Shown here one piece after another: positions 43,629 to 53,587 of a stretch of 64,000 nucleotides of DNA (position 1 is the stretch's first letter; the number at the start of each line of letters is the position of its first letter). The position numbers and the translations under genes were made by a program. The notes under the pieces are model-generated. The model searched no databases. It saw nothing but the letters and a program-made list of their open reading frames with translations, and had not been told where the DNA came from. This DNA is from Elusimicrobia bacterium RIFOXYA2_FULL_47_53 (GTDB lineage Bacteria; Elusimicrobiota; Endomicrobiia; Endomicrobiales; XYA2-FULL-47-53), in the NCBI GenBank assembly GCA_001800315.1, contig MGVE01000011.1:68851-132850 (forward strand), read 5' to 3'.

Positions 43629-44933
43629 ATGTCAGAGAAAAGCGAATTATTATCGGCACTGGAACAGATTGAGAAGGACAAAGGAATAAAAAAAGAAGAA
43701 ATCCTCGCAGTCATAGAGAACGCGCTTGTTTCAGCGTATAAGAAACATGTCGGCAAGAATGTGAATGTTGAAGCGACGGTTGATCCCAATACGGGGGAAA
43801 TGGCGGCGCGGGTCGTTAAAAAAGTCGTCGCGGATGTTAAGAACTCAAATGTTGAGATAAGCCTTCACGACGCCAAGGCGATTTCCGCCGAAGCTAAAAT
43901 TGACGAAGACATCAGGCTGCCGCTTGATACTCAGGACTTCTCAAGAATAGCGGCGCAGACTGCTAAACAGGTTATTGTGCAGAAAATCAGGGAGTCCGAG
44001 AGGGAAACTCTGCTTGAAGAATATAAAGCCAAGATAGGCCAGATGGTGAGCGGCGTAGTATGGCGTTTCGCAAACCGCAATTTGATAGTTGATCTCGGAA
44101 AAACCGAAGCCATTCTTCCGGTTTCCGAGCAGGTTTCAAGAGAAAGATTTAACTTAGGACAGCATGTCAGAGCCGTGATAATCAAAGCTGAAAAAAGCGC
44201 CCGCGGCCCTTCAATAGTTCTTTCCAGAAGCCATTCGGACCTTGTGCGCAGGCTTTTTGAGGTTGAGGTTCCCGAGATTTATGAAAAGATTGTTGAGATA
44301 GTCAATGTGGTGCGCGAGCCGGGCATGCGTTCAAAGGTGGCCGTGATTTCGCGCAACCCGAAAGTTGACCCGGTAGGCGCCTGCGTCGGAGTTAAGGGAG
44401 CCAGAGTAAGGCCGATAATTGAAGAGCTTCACGGGGAAAGAATTGACCTTATTCCTTACACCAATGATACCGAGAAATATATCGCTTCGGCTCTTTCGCC
44501 GGCCAAGGTGCTCAGGGTAACCGTGGTTGACGAACCGGGCAAGCGCGTAGAAGTGCTTGTCGCCGACGACATGCTGTCGCTGGCGATCGGCAAAAACGGG
44601 CACAATGTCAGGCTCGCGGCAAAACTCTCCGGCTGGCATATTGATATAAAATCCGAAGGCCAGAAAAAACAGGAGACTCAGGAAAAAACTGCCGCTTCCA
44701 CCGAGAACCTTACAAAACTTGAAGGTATAGGCGCCAAGACCGCCGAGGTCTTAACCAAAGCCGGATTCACCCAGATTGACAGGCTGGCGGAAAGCCAGGT
44801 TGACGATCTTACCACTCTGCAGGGCATCGGCCCTAAAACGGCTGAAAAGATAATTGAAGCCGCGAAAAAAATGATTAAAAAACAGGCGAAGAAAGAAAAA
44901 GCCGAAAAAGAAGAAGAGAACGATAAGGAATAA
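43629..44933 (+). CDS. nusA: Transcription termination/antitermination protein NusA
   Basis: An RNA polymerase-binding factor of 434 residues. The N-terminal polymerase-binding domain, an S1 domain (MVSGVVWRFANRNLIVDLGK) and two KH domains (VDPVGACVGVKGARVR and SLAIGKNGHNVRLAAKL) come in order. A C-terminal helix-hairpin-helix pair follows (LEGIGAKTAEVL and LQGIGPKTAEKI), ending in a charged Lys/Glu tail. An intrinsic-terminator-like hairpin in its operon leader suggests feedback. Confidence 0.97.
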   Translation: MSEKSELLSALEQIEKDKGIKKEEILAVIENALVSAYKKHVGKNVNVEATVDPNTGEMAARVVKKVVADVKNSNVEISLHDAKAISAEAKIDEDIRLPLDTQDFSRIAAQTAKQVIVQKIRESERETLLEEYKAKIGQMVSGVVWRFANRNLIVDLGKTEAILPVSEQVSRERFNLGQHVRAVIIKAEKSARGPSIVLSRSHSDLVRRLFEVEVPEIYEKIVEIVNVVREPGMRSKVAVISRNPKVDPVGACVGVKGARVRPIIEELHGERIDLIPYTNDTEKYIASALSPAKVLRVTVVDEPGKRVEVLVADDMLSLAIGKNGHNVRLAAKLSGWHIDIKSEGQKKQETQEKTAASTENLTKLEGIGAKTAEVLTKAGFTQIDRLAESQVDDLTTLQGIGPKTAEKIIEAAKKMIKKQAKKEKAEKEEENDKE

Positions 44934-44935
44934 CT

Positions 44936-47215
44936 ATGCCAACAAAAGCCAAAACCGCTGGTGATGAAACTATGCCGAAAGACAAACCGGCTAAAAAGAA
45001 GGCCGCCGATTCTTCGGCTGCCCCCGCAAAAAAAACCGCTAAGGCTAAAACCGTTAAAACCGCGGCTGAAAAAAAACCGAAGGCAAAGGCGGCTAAAAAG
45101 GAAAAAGCTCCTGAAACCGCCGCGTCCGCCGAAGAAACAAAAGCCGCTGAACCCAGAAAAACAAAAACCCCAAAAAAAACTACGGCTAAAGCCAAAAAAG
45201 CAGAGGTTGTTGAGACGGAAAAAACAGCCCCGGCCGCTGACGCAGTCAGGCCGCATCCGGTTAAACCGGCTGTCACGCACGAACCTAAGGCCCCTAAAGA
45301 AATAAAACCCGCTCCTGAACATAAAATCAAGCATGAAATAAGCAAGCCGGAAGTAAAAGCCGCGCCTGCTCCTGTCGTATTGCCAAAAGAAACTCCGAAG
45401 CAGGCACCAGCCGTTTCTCAGCCTGCCGCTCCTCCCGCCCCGGCGGCTCCGCCCCCTGCCCCGGTAGTCGCGTTTAAAGGCGAAATTACCGTAAATGAAA
45501 CATCAACGGTGAGAGACCTCGCCGATAAAATGAATCTTAAGCCCGGCGACATTCTTAAAAAACTGCTCGGAATGGGAAGCCTCGCGACTATCAATCAGAG
45601 GCTGGATCTGGATACCGCGACAATACTCGCCCACGAGTTCGGCTACAATATCAAGCATGTGCCTCTTTACGCTGAAGTAGAGCTTGAGGAGGAAAAGGAA
45701 GACCCGGCGAAACTGGTTCAGCGGCCTCCGGTCGTTACGATAATGGGGCATGTGGACCACGGCAAGACATCGCTGCTGGACGCTATCAGAAAAAGCAAAG
45801 TTGCCGAGGGAGAAGCCGGCGGTATTACCCAGCATATAGGCGCTTATAAAGTAAAAACGCCAAAAGGCGACATCGCTTTTCTGGACACTCCGGGCCATGA
45901 GGCTTTTACCGCAATGCGTTCAAGAGGAGCCAAGGCCACGGATATAGTTGTGCTTGTGGTTTCCGCGACTGACGGCATAATGCCTCAGACGGTTGAGGCT
46001 ATTGACCACGCGAGAGCCGCCTCCGTGCCTATAATAGTGGCGATTAACAAAATTGACCTGCCTACCGCCAATCCGGCTCAGGTCAAGCAGGAACTTTCAA
46101 AATATAATCTCGTATCGGAAGACTGGGGAGGAGACACGATAACCGTTGAAGTCTCCGCTAAAAGAAACCAGAATATTGACCAGCTGCTTGAGATGATACT
46201 TCTTAAGGCCGAAATGATGGAGCTTAAAGCCAATCCGCATAAGCTTGCCCGCGGAGTGGTAATTGAAGGCAAGCTTGACACAAAAAGAGGCCCCGTCGGC
46301 ACTGTCCTTGTGCAGTCCGGGACCCTTAAGATCGGCGATAACTTTATTGTCGGCAGGACTTCCGGCAAGGTAAGGGCAATGATAGACGAACACGGACAGA
46401 GGCATATTGAGGCGCCTCCCAGCACGCCCGTTGAAATACTCGGCGCGACCGAGACTCCTCAGGCAGGAGATCAGTTCGTGGTTGTAGCCGATGAAAGACA
46501 GGCAAGAGAGATTTCCCTTGCGAGGCAGCAGCGCCTGAGAGAGGATTCTCTGCGCCCGAGGCATCACCTTTCTCTTGAAGATATCAGCACCGGCATGGTT
46601 AAAGAGCTTCGGCTTATCTTAAAGGCTGATGTGCAGGGCTCCTACGGCGCCTTGAAAGATTCTCTTGAAAGGCTTTCAACCACCGAGATAAACTTAAGGA
46701 CTATTCACGGAGGAGTCGGCGCGATTACCGAATCCGATGTAATGCTTGCCGCGGCTTCCGACGCGCTCATTATAGGCTTTAATATGCGCCCGGACCCGAT
46801 TGTCGCCAGGCTCGCCGAGAAAGAAGGCGTCAGTATCAGGGTTTACAGGATAATCTATGAAGTTATAGCCGATGTGCGGGCCGCCATGGAAGGCCTGCTG
46901 GAGCCTGAAGTAAAGGAAACTCCGCTCGGCAAAGCTTCCGTGAGGCAGGTGTTTAAAATCACCAAGGCCGGAATCATAGCGGGCTGTTCCGTAACAGAAG
47001 GCAAAATTCAGCGCGGGGCTAAAGTCCGGCTTGTCCGCGACAACGCCATAGTTTACGAAGGCACGGTCTCAACCCTCAAAAGGTTCAAAGACGATGTCAA
47101 GGAAGTTGATAAAGGTTTTGAGTGCGGAATAGGGCTTGACAATTTCTCGGATATAAAAAGCGGCGATATCATGGAAGTTTTCAGCCAGGAAAAAATCGCG
47201 AGGAAACTCGCTTAA
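44936..47215 (+). CDS. infB: Translation initiation factor IF-2
   Basis: A GTPase of 759 residues that places initiator tRNA on the 30S subunit. Residues 1-180 are a low-complexity Lys/Ala/Pro-rich extension, poorly conserved in the family. An N2-type domain follows ([19 protein letters not shown]). The G domain has [14 protein letters not shown] near residue 270, DTPGHEAF and NKIDLP, and then come domains II-IV. A second possible ATG is at 44972; the first is used because it lies two bases after the nusA stop. Confidence 0.96.
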   Translation: MPTKAKTAGDETMPKDKPAKKKAADSSAAPAKKTAKAKTVKTAAEKKPKAKAAKKEKAPETAASAEETKAAEPRKTKTPKKTTAKAKKAEVVETEKTAPAADAVRPHPVKPAVTHEPKAPKEIKPAPEHKIKHEISKPEVKAAPAPVVLPKETPKQAPAVSQPAAPPAPAAPPPAPVVAFKGEITVNETSTVRDLADKMNLKPGDILKKLLGMGSLATINQRLDLDTATILAHEFGYNIKHVPLYAEVELEEEKEDPAKLVQRPPVVTIMGHVDHGKTSLLDAIRKSKVAEGEAGGITQHIGAYKVKTPKGDIAFLDTPGHEAFTAMRSRGAKATDIVVLVVSATDGIMPQTVEAIDHARAASVPIIVAINKIDLPTANPAQVKQELSKYNLVSEDWGGDTITVEVSAKRNQNIDQLLEMILLKAEMMELKANPHKLARGVVIEGKLDTKRGPVGTVLVQSGTLKIGDNFIVGRTSGKVRAMIDEHGQRHIEAPPSTPVEILGATETPQAGDQFVVVADERQAREISLARQQRLREDSLRPRHHLSLEDISTGMVKELRLILKADVQGSYGALKDSLERLSTTEINLRTIHGGVGAITESDVMLAAASDALIIGFNMRPDPIVARLAEKEGVSIRVYRIIYEVIADVRAAMEGLLEPEVKETPLGKASVRQVFKITKAGIIAGCSVTEGKIQRGAKVRLVRDNAIVYEGTVSTLKRFKDDVKEVDKGFECGIGLDNFSDIKSGDIMEVFSQEKIARKLA

Positions 47216-47241
47216 CGACGCCTTTCGGCACAGGTGATAAT

Positions 47242-47667
47242 ATGTTAGCTTATAAACGCTCGGTCAGGGTCGGAGAACTTATACAGCATAATATTTCAAA
47301 GATACTGCAGGATATCGCCGGGCCGGACATGGGGCTTATCACTATAACCGGCATAAAACTGACCGACGACTTGCTTGAAGCGAGGGTCTTTTACTCCGTG
47401 CTTGGCTCCGAAGAGAATGTTAAAAACGCCAGAGAAAAAATAACGGAGTTAATCCCCGAGATCAGGCACAGGCTGGCAATGGAAGTCAATTTAAGAAGAA
47501 CTCCCTCTTTGCGCTTTGATTACGACGATACGGCGGAGAAAGCCACAAAGATATTTGAGCTTTTAGAACACATCAAGGAACAGGACGCGGAACCCGAAAC
47601 TCCGGCCCCTGCCCCCAAAAAAACCCGCCGCAAAGCCGTAAAACCTAAAAAACGCAAGTCAAAATAA
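47242..47667 (+). CDS. rbfA: Ribosome-binding factor A
   Basis: A 30S maturation factor with a single KH-like domain, here 141 residues. RVGELIQHNISKILQDIAG, LLEARVFYSVLG and LRRTPSLRFDYDDTAEKA are typical. The last 25 residues form a Pro/Lys/Arg-rich basic tail (KKTRRKAVKPKKRKSK). It follows infB by 26 bases, as in many genomes. Confidence 0.93.
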   Translation: MLAYKRSVRVGELIQHNISKILQDIAGPDMGLITITGIKLTDDLLEARVFYSVLGSEENVKNAREKITELIPEIRHRLAMEVNLRRTPSLRFDYDDTAEKATKIFELLEHIKEQDAEPETPAPAPKKTRRKAVKPKKRKSK

Positions 47668-47681
47668 ACCGCGGGAAGAAC

Positions 47682-48662
47682 ATGAATAAGCACAAAAAGT
47701 CCCTCCAGGAAATCGCCGGAATAATTAAATCCAGCCAAAAATTCTTTATAGCCGGGCACCTTAAACCAGACGGCGATACTATCGGCACCGCGCTTGCTCT
47801 GAAATCCCTGCTTGCCAGGATGGGAAAAGAGCCTCATGTTTTTTCAAAAGAGCCGGTTCCTTCCAATATGCTTTTTCTGCCAGGCGCCCGCGATATAAAA
47901 ATTCGCGATAAAGTAACAGGCGTTTTTGACTGCGCGATTATACTTGAGAGCGTCAGTCTTGAAAGAATGGGGAGCCTTATTGAGCTTTCTCAGGCCGATA
48001 AAGTAATTAATATTGACCATCACGCCACTTTCACAAACTTCGGCCATGTCAATTACATTGATTCAACGGCTTCATCAAGCGCCGAACAGCTCTATATAAT
48101 TTTTAAGCAGCTTAATAAGAAACCCACCGCCGCCGAAGCCGAATGCCTCTACGCCGGGCTGGTTACCGATACTGGCAAGTTTCAGCACTCAAACGCTTCT
48201 CCCAGCGCGCTGGCAATGGCCTCCGAGCTTATAAAGGCCGGTGTTAAACCCTTCAGGCTCTATGACAGGATCTACGCCAACAAGACGCCCTGCTCGCTGC
48301 GCCTGCTCGGCCTGGCTCTGAACTCGCTTAAAATTTCCAAAGGCGGGCAAATAGCCTGCATGAGAATTACCAGGCAGATGTTTAAAAACGCCGGCGCGAG
48401 CGTAAACGATACCGAAGAAATAATCAATTACTGCATGATGATGCCGGAAATTAAAATAGGCGTCCTTTCCAGGGAAAACCCGGGCGGCGCGAGGAATGAT
48501 ATTAAAATCAGCCTTCGTTCGCGCGGCTTTGATGTCAGCGAGTTCGCCAGGCATTACGGCGGAGGCGGCCACAGAAACGCCTCGGGGTTCAGCCTCAAAG
48601 GCAATATAGCTTCAGTTGAAGAAAAAATAATCGCCAAACTTTCAAAAGCCGTGGAAAAATGA
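47682..48662 (+). CDS. nrnA: DHH/DHHA1 phosphoesterase, NrnA-like
   Basis: A 326-residue nanoRNase/pAp-phosphatase-type enzyme. The N-terminal domain has HLKPDGDTIGTALAL and the DHH motif near residue 110 (NIDHHATF); the C-terminal DHHA1 domain has GGGGHRNASGF. Such proteins degrade 2-5 base RNAs and pAp. The position between rbfA and truB is common for this family. It overlaps truB as ATGA. Confidence 0.9.
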   Translation: MNKHKKSLQEIAGIIKSSQKFFIAGHLKPDGDTIGTALALKSLLARMGKEPHVFSKEPVPSNMLFLPGARDIKIRDKVTGVFDCAIILESVSLERMGSLIELSQADKVINIDHHATFTNFGHVNYIDSTASSSAEQLYIIFKQLNKKPTAAEAECLYAGLVTDTGKFQHSNASPSALAMASELIKAGVKPFRLYDRIYANKTPCSLRLLGLALNSLKISKGGQIACMRITRQMFKNAGASVNDTEEIINYCMMMPEIKIGVLSRENPGGARNDIKISLRSRGFDVSEFARHYGGGGHRNASGFSLKGNIASVEEKIIAKLSKAVEK

Positions 48663-49387
48663 CCGCGCCAGCTATTCCTCAGATATCCGGGCTTTTAAAC
48701 ATAAATAAACCTTCCGGCGTAAGTTCCTACTGGGTAGTAAACCAGGTTAAGAAAGTCCTGAAAATCAAGAAAGTGGGCCACTGCGGGACTCTGGATCCGA
48801 TGGCGACCGGTGTTTTGCTTGTTTTGTTCGGGAAAGCCACAAAACTGCAGGCCAGATTCATGGCTGCGAAAAAGGTTTACAGAGCCGGCGTGCTTTTCGG
48901 GGTTGCGACCGATTCCGGGGATATTACCGGAAAGATTTTGAGAAAAGAGGAAGCTCTTGATATATCGCCGGATAAAATAAAAGAGGCGGTACTTGCCTTT
49001 GTCGGCGAGATTGAACAGATTCCTCCGATGTTTTCAGCGCTCAAGCATGAGGGCCGAAGGCTCTACGAAATCGCCCGCGAGGGCGGTGAAGTCGCGAGAA
49101 AATCCAGAAAAATCACAATCTACGATATTGATGTGCTTAAGATTGAAATGCCCAGGGTTGAAGTCAGGGTAACTTGTTCCAGTGGCACTTATATAAGGAC
49201 TCTGGCGGAAGATATTGGGGGAAGGCTCGGCACCGTCGCGGCGCTTGACTCTCTTGTCAGAGAAGAGATCGCGCCTTTTAAAATTCAAGATTCGCTTGAG
49301 GGCGCGATGATCGGTAAAATGGACAGAGAAGAACTGCTTAAACATTCCATTGACGCGAACGCTTTCGCGGACGAGGCGCGGGCATGA
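48659..49387 (+). CDS. truB: tRNA pseudouridine-55 synthase TruB
   Basis: Makes pseudouridine 55 in the T loop of tRNAs. It is 242 residues long. The catalytic Asp is in HCGTLDPMATGVLLV; QIPPMFSALKHEGRRLYE and SSGTYIRTLAEDIG are conserved. The C-terminal PUA domain looks short or absent, as in many bacterial enzymes. It overlaps ribF by 4 bases. Confidence 0.95.
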   Translation: MTAPAIPQISGLLNINKPSGVSSYWVVNQVKKVLKIKKVGHCGTLDPMATGVLLVLFGKATKLQARFMAAKKVYRAGVLFGVATDSGDITGKILRKEEALDISPDKIKEAVLAFVGEIEQIPPMFSALKHEGRRLYEIAREGGEVARKSRKITIYDIDVLKIEMPRVEVRVTCSSGTYIRTLAEDIGGRLGTVAALDSLVREEIAPFKIQDSLEGAMIGKMDREELLKHSIDANAFADEARA

Positions 49388-50259
49388 AGCCGTATTCGGC
49401 AGTTGCCGTCGGGACCTTTGACGGCCTTCACAGGGGGCATCAGTACCTTATTAACAGGCTGCTGAAAATCTCGGAGACAAAAAAATTAAAAAGCGTGGTT
49501 GTCGCCCTTTCGGCGCCGGTCCGCCAGGTGCCCGGGGTGCTCAGCACGGTCAGGGAAAAAGAAAAGCTTCTCGCGCAGTTCCCGATTGACGATGTTGTTA
49601 TCCTGCCGAACACTTCCGATATCACCAGCCAGCCGGCCGATCAGTTTCTCAATGAATTTCTTATTGACAGGTTAAAAGCCAGGGAATTCGTTATAGGCCA
49701 GGACTTTGCCTTCGGTAAAGGCAGGAAAGGTGATATAAACTGGCTGAAAGCCCAGTCCGAAAATAATAACATCACCGTGGAAGTGATAAAACCGATATAT
49801 TTTAAAGACGAGGTAATATCCTCCTCGCAGATAAGAAAGCTGGTCCTGGAGGGGGACATCAAGACTGCCAATCAGCTCCTCGGAAGTTTTTACCTTATAA
49901 GCTCAAAACCGGTCAGGGGCCGCGGCCTGGGAACCAGGATAGGTTTTCCAACTATAAACCTCGTCCCTGAAAAGAATAAACTTCTGCCGCAGGGCGTTTT
50001 CTGCGCCTGGTGCAGTTCGCAGAATAAGACTTTTCCGTCCGTGGTCAATATCGGTTCAAGGCCCACTTTTTTTTCCGACGCGGTTGTTACGGTTGAAATA
50101 CACCTGCTCGGTTACAAAGGCGCGTGGAAGTCAAAGGAGACATCAATTTATCTCTGCAACAAGCTGCGGGAAGAGGCGCGGTTTTCAAACAGCAGAGAGC
50201 TGGCCGCCCAAATAGCCGACGATGTGAAAAAAGCCGGGAATTATTTTGCCGTCAAATAA
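49384..50259 (+). CDS. ribF: Bifunctional riboflavin kinase/FAD synthetase RibF
   Basis: A 291-residue enzyme that makes FMN and then FAD. The N-terminal FAD synthetase domain has GTFDGLHRGHQYLI and the ISSSQIRKLV-type motif; the C-terminal riboflavin kinase domain has RGRGLGTRIGFPTINL and VVNIGSRPTF. The truB-ribF-rpsO-pnp order is widespread. It probably supplies FMN for the nitroreductase at 30.6 kb among others. Confidence 0.96.
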   Translation: MKPYSAVAVGTFDGLHRGHQYLINRLLKISETKKLKSVVVALSAPVRQVPGVLSTVREKEKLLAQFPIDDVVILPNTSDITSQPADQFLNEFLIDRLKAREFVIGQDFAFGKGRKGDINWLKAQSENNNITVEVIKPIYFKDEVISSSQIRKLVLEGDIKTANQLLGSFYLISSKPVRGRGLGTRIGFPTINLVPEKNKLLPQGVFCAWCSSQNKTFPSVVNIGSRPTFFSDAVVTVEIHLLGYKGAWKSKETSIYLCNKLREEARFSNSRELAAQIADDVKKAGNYFAVK

Positions 50260-50279
50260 CGGCATTTTGATAAAAGTGT

Positions 50280-50308
50280 TTTACTTTCTGTTATATTTTT
50301 GATATAAT
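50280..50308 (+). promoter_or_regulatory. Promoter of rpsO-pnp
   Basis: TTTACT at 50280-50285 and TATAAT at 50303-50308 are 17 bases apart. It gives an rpsO leader of about 48 bases. Confidence 0.7.
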
Positions 50309-50362
50309 CCCATGATGTAAATATGCTCAGGCAATTCATATATAACCAGGAGGAATCAACAG

Positions 50363-50623
50363 ATGGTGACACAGAAGAAAGAGATTATTGAAAAGTACAA
50401 GACTCATCCTACGGACACCGGTTCACCGGAAGTTCAAGTAGCGCTTTTAACTACAAAGATAAACCATCTTGGCGACCATTTCAAAAAATTTCCCAAGGAT
50501 TTTACCTCAAGGTCCGGCTTTTTGAAAATGATAAGCCAGAGGCGCAGGCTTCTTGATTATTTAAAAAAACACAGCGTGGACGAGTACAAGAAAATCATTG
50601 CAAAATTAGATTTAAGAAAATAA
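50363..50623 (+). CDS. rpsO: 30S ribosomal protein S15
   Basis: A primary 16S rRNA-binding protein of 86 residues. [20 protein letters not shown] and [18 protein letters not shown] are diagnostic. AGGAGG at 50348-50353 lies 9 bases before the ATG. Transcribed with pnp, as in most bacteria; S15 often represses its own message through a leader structure. Confidence 0.98.
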   Translation: MVTQKKEIIEKYKTHPTDTGSPEVQVALLTTKINHLGDHFKKFPKDFTSRSGFLKMISQRRRLLDYLKKHSVDEYKKIIAKLDLRK

Positions 50624-50656
50624 AAGCCGTTAAGAGCATATATCGCCCGGTAAAGC

Positions 50657-50709
50657 ATACAAAGGATGCAGAGAGCAGCCCCAAAGGCTGTTTTCTGAAT
50701 CTTTTGTAT
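50657..50709 (+). promoter_or_regulatory. Long leader hairpin between rpsO and pnp
   Basis: Bases 50657-50680 pair with 50686-50709 around the loop CCAAA. There are 24 positions with one mismatch and three G-U pairs. It ends 34 bases before the pnp start. In E. coli a long stem in the same place is cut by RNase III and lets PNPase repress its own synthesis; the same role is inferred here. A T-rich stretch on the 3' arm means it could also terminate some rpsO transcripts. Confidence 0.75.
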
Positions 50710-50743
50710 TTGCTGAGCTTCAGGCGGTACAAAGGAGACAAAA

Positions 50744-52819
50744 TTGGAAAAGCAATCGTTTAAGATTGAAGTTGGCGGAAAGACAATTGAAGTGGACATG
50801 GGCACACTGGCGAAACAGGCCAGCGGAGCCGCGAGAGTAAGAATGGGCGACACGGTGGTATTGGTCAGCACCGTTACGGCCAAAGAGCCTAAAGTCGGCA
50901 TAGATTTTATGCCCCTGACAGTTGATTATAAAGAGAGAACTTACGCCGCAGGGAAGATTCCCGGCGGTTTTTTTAAGAGAGAGGGGCGCCCGCGCGAAAG
51001 AGAAATTCTCGTCAGCCGCCTTATAGACAGGACCATAAGGCCCCTTTTCCCCGAGACCTGGAGAAACGACACTCAGGTGGTTTCTCTTGTCTTGTCTTCC
51101 GACGGAGTTCATGACGCGGATATCATCAGCATTATAGGCGCTTCCTGCGCCCTCTACGCTTCAGAGATACCTTTTACCACTCCGGTCGGTTCGGTCAGAG
51201 TGGGAAGGCTTAACGGAAGCATAATCGTCAACCCTTCGCCGGCCGAGCAGGCGCAGTGCGACCTTGACCTCGTGGTCAGCGGTACCGCCGACGCGATTCT
51301 AATGGTTGAATCCGGTGCAAAAGAACTTTCAGAGTCCGAGATAATTGACGCTTTAAATACCGCGCACGCTGAAATTAAAAAAATATGCCAGGCTCAGAAA
51401 ATTCTGAAGCAGAAAGCAAAACTGCCCGCGCCCGAACCCGAGATATCCGATGAACTCAGGAACGAAGTTACGGCTCTTGTGGATTCAAAAGCATGGGACA
51501 TTGTAAAGATTGCCGACAAGGCTTCCAGGGAATCCGCCTGGTCTTCGCTTAAAAAGGAAACGCAGGCCGCCCTCGCGGAGAAATATCCCGAGAAAACAGG
51601 CGTAATAAACCTGCTTATGGAAGATATATTCTACAAAAAAGCCAGGAAGCTTATCCTTGAAAATAAAGTCCGTTCCGACGGCAGAAAATATGACGAGATA
51701 AGGCATATTGAGTGCCAGACAGGCCTTCTCCCGAGAACTCACGGTTCGGCTCTTTTCACCAGAGGCCAGACACAGGCTCTCGCGACGCTTACTCTTGGAA
51801 GCCCCGACGACATGCAGATCATGGATGAGCTTAACGGAGAATACAAAGAAAGATTCATGCTTCACTACAATTTTCCGGGGTTCGCGACCGGAGAGGCCAA
51901 GCCCGACAGAGGCACAAGCCGCAGAGAAATGGGGCACGGAGCGCTCGCGAAAAGAGCTCTTTATCCCCTGATACCCACAACCGATGAATTTCCTTATACG
52001 CTAAGGCTGGTTTCCGACATACTTGAGTCAAACGGCTCGTCATCCATGGCCTCAGTCTGCGGCGGATCGCTGGCTTTGTTTGACGCCGGCGTTCCCATCA
52101 AGGCAAGCTGCGCGGGAGTAGCCATGGGCCTTGTCATGGAAGGCTCAAACTACGCTATATTAACAGACATAATGGGCATGGAAGACCATCTCGGCGACAT
52201 GGACTTTAAGGTTGCCGGCACAAGAAAAGGAATAACGGCCCTTCAGATGGATATTAAGATTTCCGGCCTTACCACCGAAATAATGGCTAAAGCGCTTGAA
52301 CAGGCGAGAGTCGGAAGACTGAAGATCCTTGATATTATGGAATCGTCCCTTTCCGCTCCCAAGGCTGATCTTTCGGCATTCGCGCCGAGAATGGTTACGC
52401 TTCATATTCCGCCTTCTAAGATCGGCGAACTGATAGGCCCGGGAGGCAAGAATATCCGCAAGATCCAGGAAGAGAGCGGCGCTGAGATAAGCATAGAAGA
52501 CGACGGACGCGTCTTCATTTCCAGCACAAAGAAAGAATCCGTAGACCTCGCCAAACAGATGGTGGAATATATTGCCGCCGATGTTGAAGTGGGAAAAACA
52601 TATACCGGTAAAGTGACCAGGATACTGAACTTCGGCGCTTTTGTTGAGGTTCTGCCAGGCAAAGAGGGCCTTGTCCATATTTCCCAGCTCGCCGAAACCC
52701 ATGTCAAGAAAGTTGAGGATGTGGTAAAAGAAGGCGACGAAATAACCGTAAAAGTGACTGAAATTGACAGCCAGGGAAGAGTTAACCTGAGCCGCAAAGC
52801 AGTCTTAACTCAAAAATAA
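50744..52819 (+). CDS. pnp: Polyribonucleotide nucleotidyltransferase (PNPase)
   Basis: A phosphorolytic 3'-5' exoribonuclease of 691 residues. Two RNase PH domains are joined by a helical linker; the second has RTHGSALFTRGQTQALATLT. A KH domain (LIGPGGKNIRKIQEESGAEI) and an S1 domain (GAFVEVLPGKEGLVHISQLA) follow. The start is TTG at 50744, with AAAGGAG 6 bases upstream, and no nearby ATG gives a better N-terminus. The weak start and the leader hairpin both fit tight control of expression. Confidence 0.97.
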   Translation: MEKQSFKIEVGGKTIEVDMGTLAKQASGAARVRMGDTVVLVSTVTAKEPKVGIDFMPLTVDYKERTYAAGKIPGGFFKREGRPREREILVSRLIDRTIRPLFPETWRNDTQVVSLVLSSDGVHDADIISIIGASCALYASEIPFTTPVGSVRVGRLNGSIIVNPSPAEQAQCDLDLVVSGTADAILMVESGAKELSESEIIDALNTAHAEIKKICQAQKILKQKAKLPAPEPEISDELRNEVTALVDSKAWDIVKIADKASRESAWSSLKKETQAALAEKYPEKTGVINLLMEDIFYKKARKLILENKVRSDGRKYDEIRHIECQTGLLPRTHGSALFTRGQTQALATLTLGSPDDMQIMDELNGEYKERFMLHYNFPGFATGEAKPDRGTSRREMGHGALAKRALYPLIPTTDEFPYTLRLVSDILESNGSSSMASVCGGSLALFDAGVPIKASCAGVAMGLVMEGSNYAILTDIMGMEDHLGDMDFKVAGTRKGITALQMDIKISGLTTEIMAKALEQARVGRLKILDIMESSLSAPKADLSAFAPRMVTLHIPPSKIGELIGPGGKNIRKIQEESGAEISIEDDGRVFISSTKKESVDLAKQMVEYIAADVEVGKTYTGKVTRILNFGAFVEVLPGKEGLVHISQLAETHVKKVEDVVKEGDEITVKVTEIDSQGRVNLSRKAVLTQK

Positions 52820-52839
52820 ACAGAGAGGTCCGCGTTAAA

Positions 52840-53325
52840 ATGAAGGAAACGAACGGCAAGCATTCCGAAGAAGCGTTGAACAAGCAGGTTGGCTCGCTTT
52901 ACGAAATGATGAAATCCGAGAATCTTGACGAATTAGAGATCAAGGAAGAGGATTTCTATCTCTTTATCAGAAGAAAGACCGCCGACGATCACAGGCAGGT
53001 TGTCACTCAGGTTCTGCACGGGCCGGCGCCTGTCGCCAGGGCCGCGGCCGCGCCGGAACCTGTCAAAACCGAACCGGCACCCGCCGGCCTTACCGTTAAA
53101 TCGCCTATCATGGGCGTCTTCTACCAGGCTCCCTCGCCGTCTTCTCCCGTTTTTGTCAAAGAGGGCGACACCGTGAGCGCCGGAAAAACGCTCTGCATTG
53201 TTGAAGCGATGAAGGTTATGAACGAAATAAAAGCCGAGTTCTCATTAAAGGTATTAAAGATACTTGTTGAAAACGGCAAGCCGATTACTTCCGATCAGGA
53301 TCTTTTCCTGATTGAAAAAATATAG
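52840..53325 (+). CDS. accB: Biotin carboxyl carrier protein of acetyl-CoA carboxylase
   Basis: Carries the biotin that shuttles carboxyl groups in fatty-acid synthesis. It is 161 residues long. The N-terminal part is helical, a Pro/Ala-rich linker runs over about residues 65-85, and the C-terminal biotinyl domain has SPIMGVFYQAPSPSSPVFV and the biotin-accepting Lys in EAMKVMNEI. BirA at 29.6 kb is the likely modifying enzyme. accC is not adjacent, which is unusual. Confidence 0.92.
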   Translation: MKETNGKHSEEALNKQVGSLYEMMKSENLDELEIKEEDFYLFIRRKTADDHRQVVTQVLHGPAPVARAAAAPEPVKTEPAPAGLTVKSPIMGVFYQAPSPSSPVFVKEGDTVSAGKTLCIVEAMKVMNEIKAEFSLKVLKILVENGKPITSDQDLFLIEKI

Positions 53326-53335
53326 GGTAGCTTAG

Positions 53336-53539
53336 ATGGAAGAAGATATTGGAAAAACTGCCGGTACGATCTGGAACTACCTTAATCAGAACGGCCCGGT
53401 AAAGACAATTAAGCTTAAATCAGAGCTTGGAATTTCCAATACAGCCATGTTCATGGCGCTCGGCTGGTTGTCAAGAGAAAATAAAATAGTAATAACCGAA
53501 TCCGGCCATTCCTTCAATATATCTCTGAAGAGTGAATAA
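53336..53539 (+). CDS. Small winged-helix protein (DUF2582-like)
   Basis: A 67-residue protein that is almost entirely one winged helix-turn-helix: GTIWNYLNQNGPVKTIKLKS, then LGISNTAMFMALGWLSRENK and a beta wing. It resembles the small winged-HTH family DUF2582. It lacks an effector domain, and its DNA or protein target is unknown. It lies 10 bases after accB and is closed by a hairpin. Confidence 0.75.
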   Translation: MEEDIGKTAGTIWNYLNQNGPVKTIKLKSELGISNTAMFMALGWLSRENKIVITESGHSFNISLKSE

Positions 53540-53540
53540 T

Positions 53541-53569
53541 AAATCCCAAATAAGCATTGTTTGGGATTT
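53541..53569 (+). terminator. Hairpin between the winged-helix gene and ftsK
   Basis: AAATCCCAAA (53541-53550) pairs perfectly with TTTGGGATTT (53560-53569) around a 9-base loop. No T-run follows, but the A-tract/T-tract base of the stem makes a plausible bidirectional terminator. Confidence 0.65.
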
Positions 53570-53587
53570 ATCAGTTATAGGAGCTTT

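Noticed and set aside
44678-45345. Long Gly/Ser/Phe-rich and Ala-rich frames on the minus strand opposite infB
   Set aside because: These mirror the Lys/Ala-rich low-complexity N-terminus of IF-2 and are shadows.
53561-53587. TTG start for ftsK
   Set aside because: It lies within the 3' arm of a perfect hairpin; the ATG at 53588 has its own AGGAG site.
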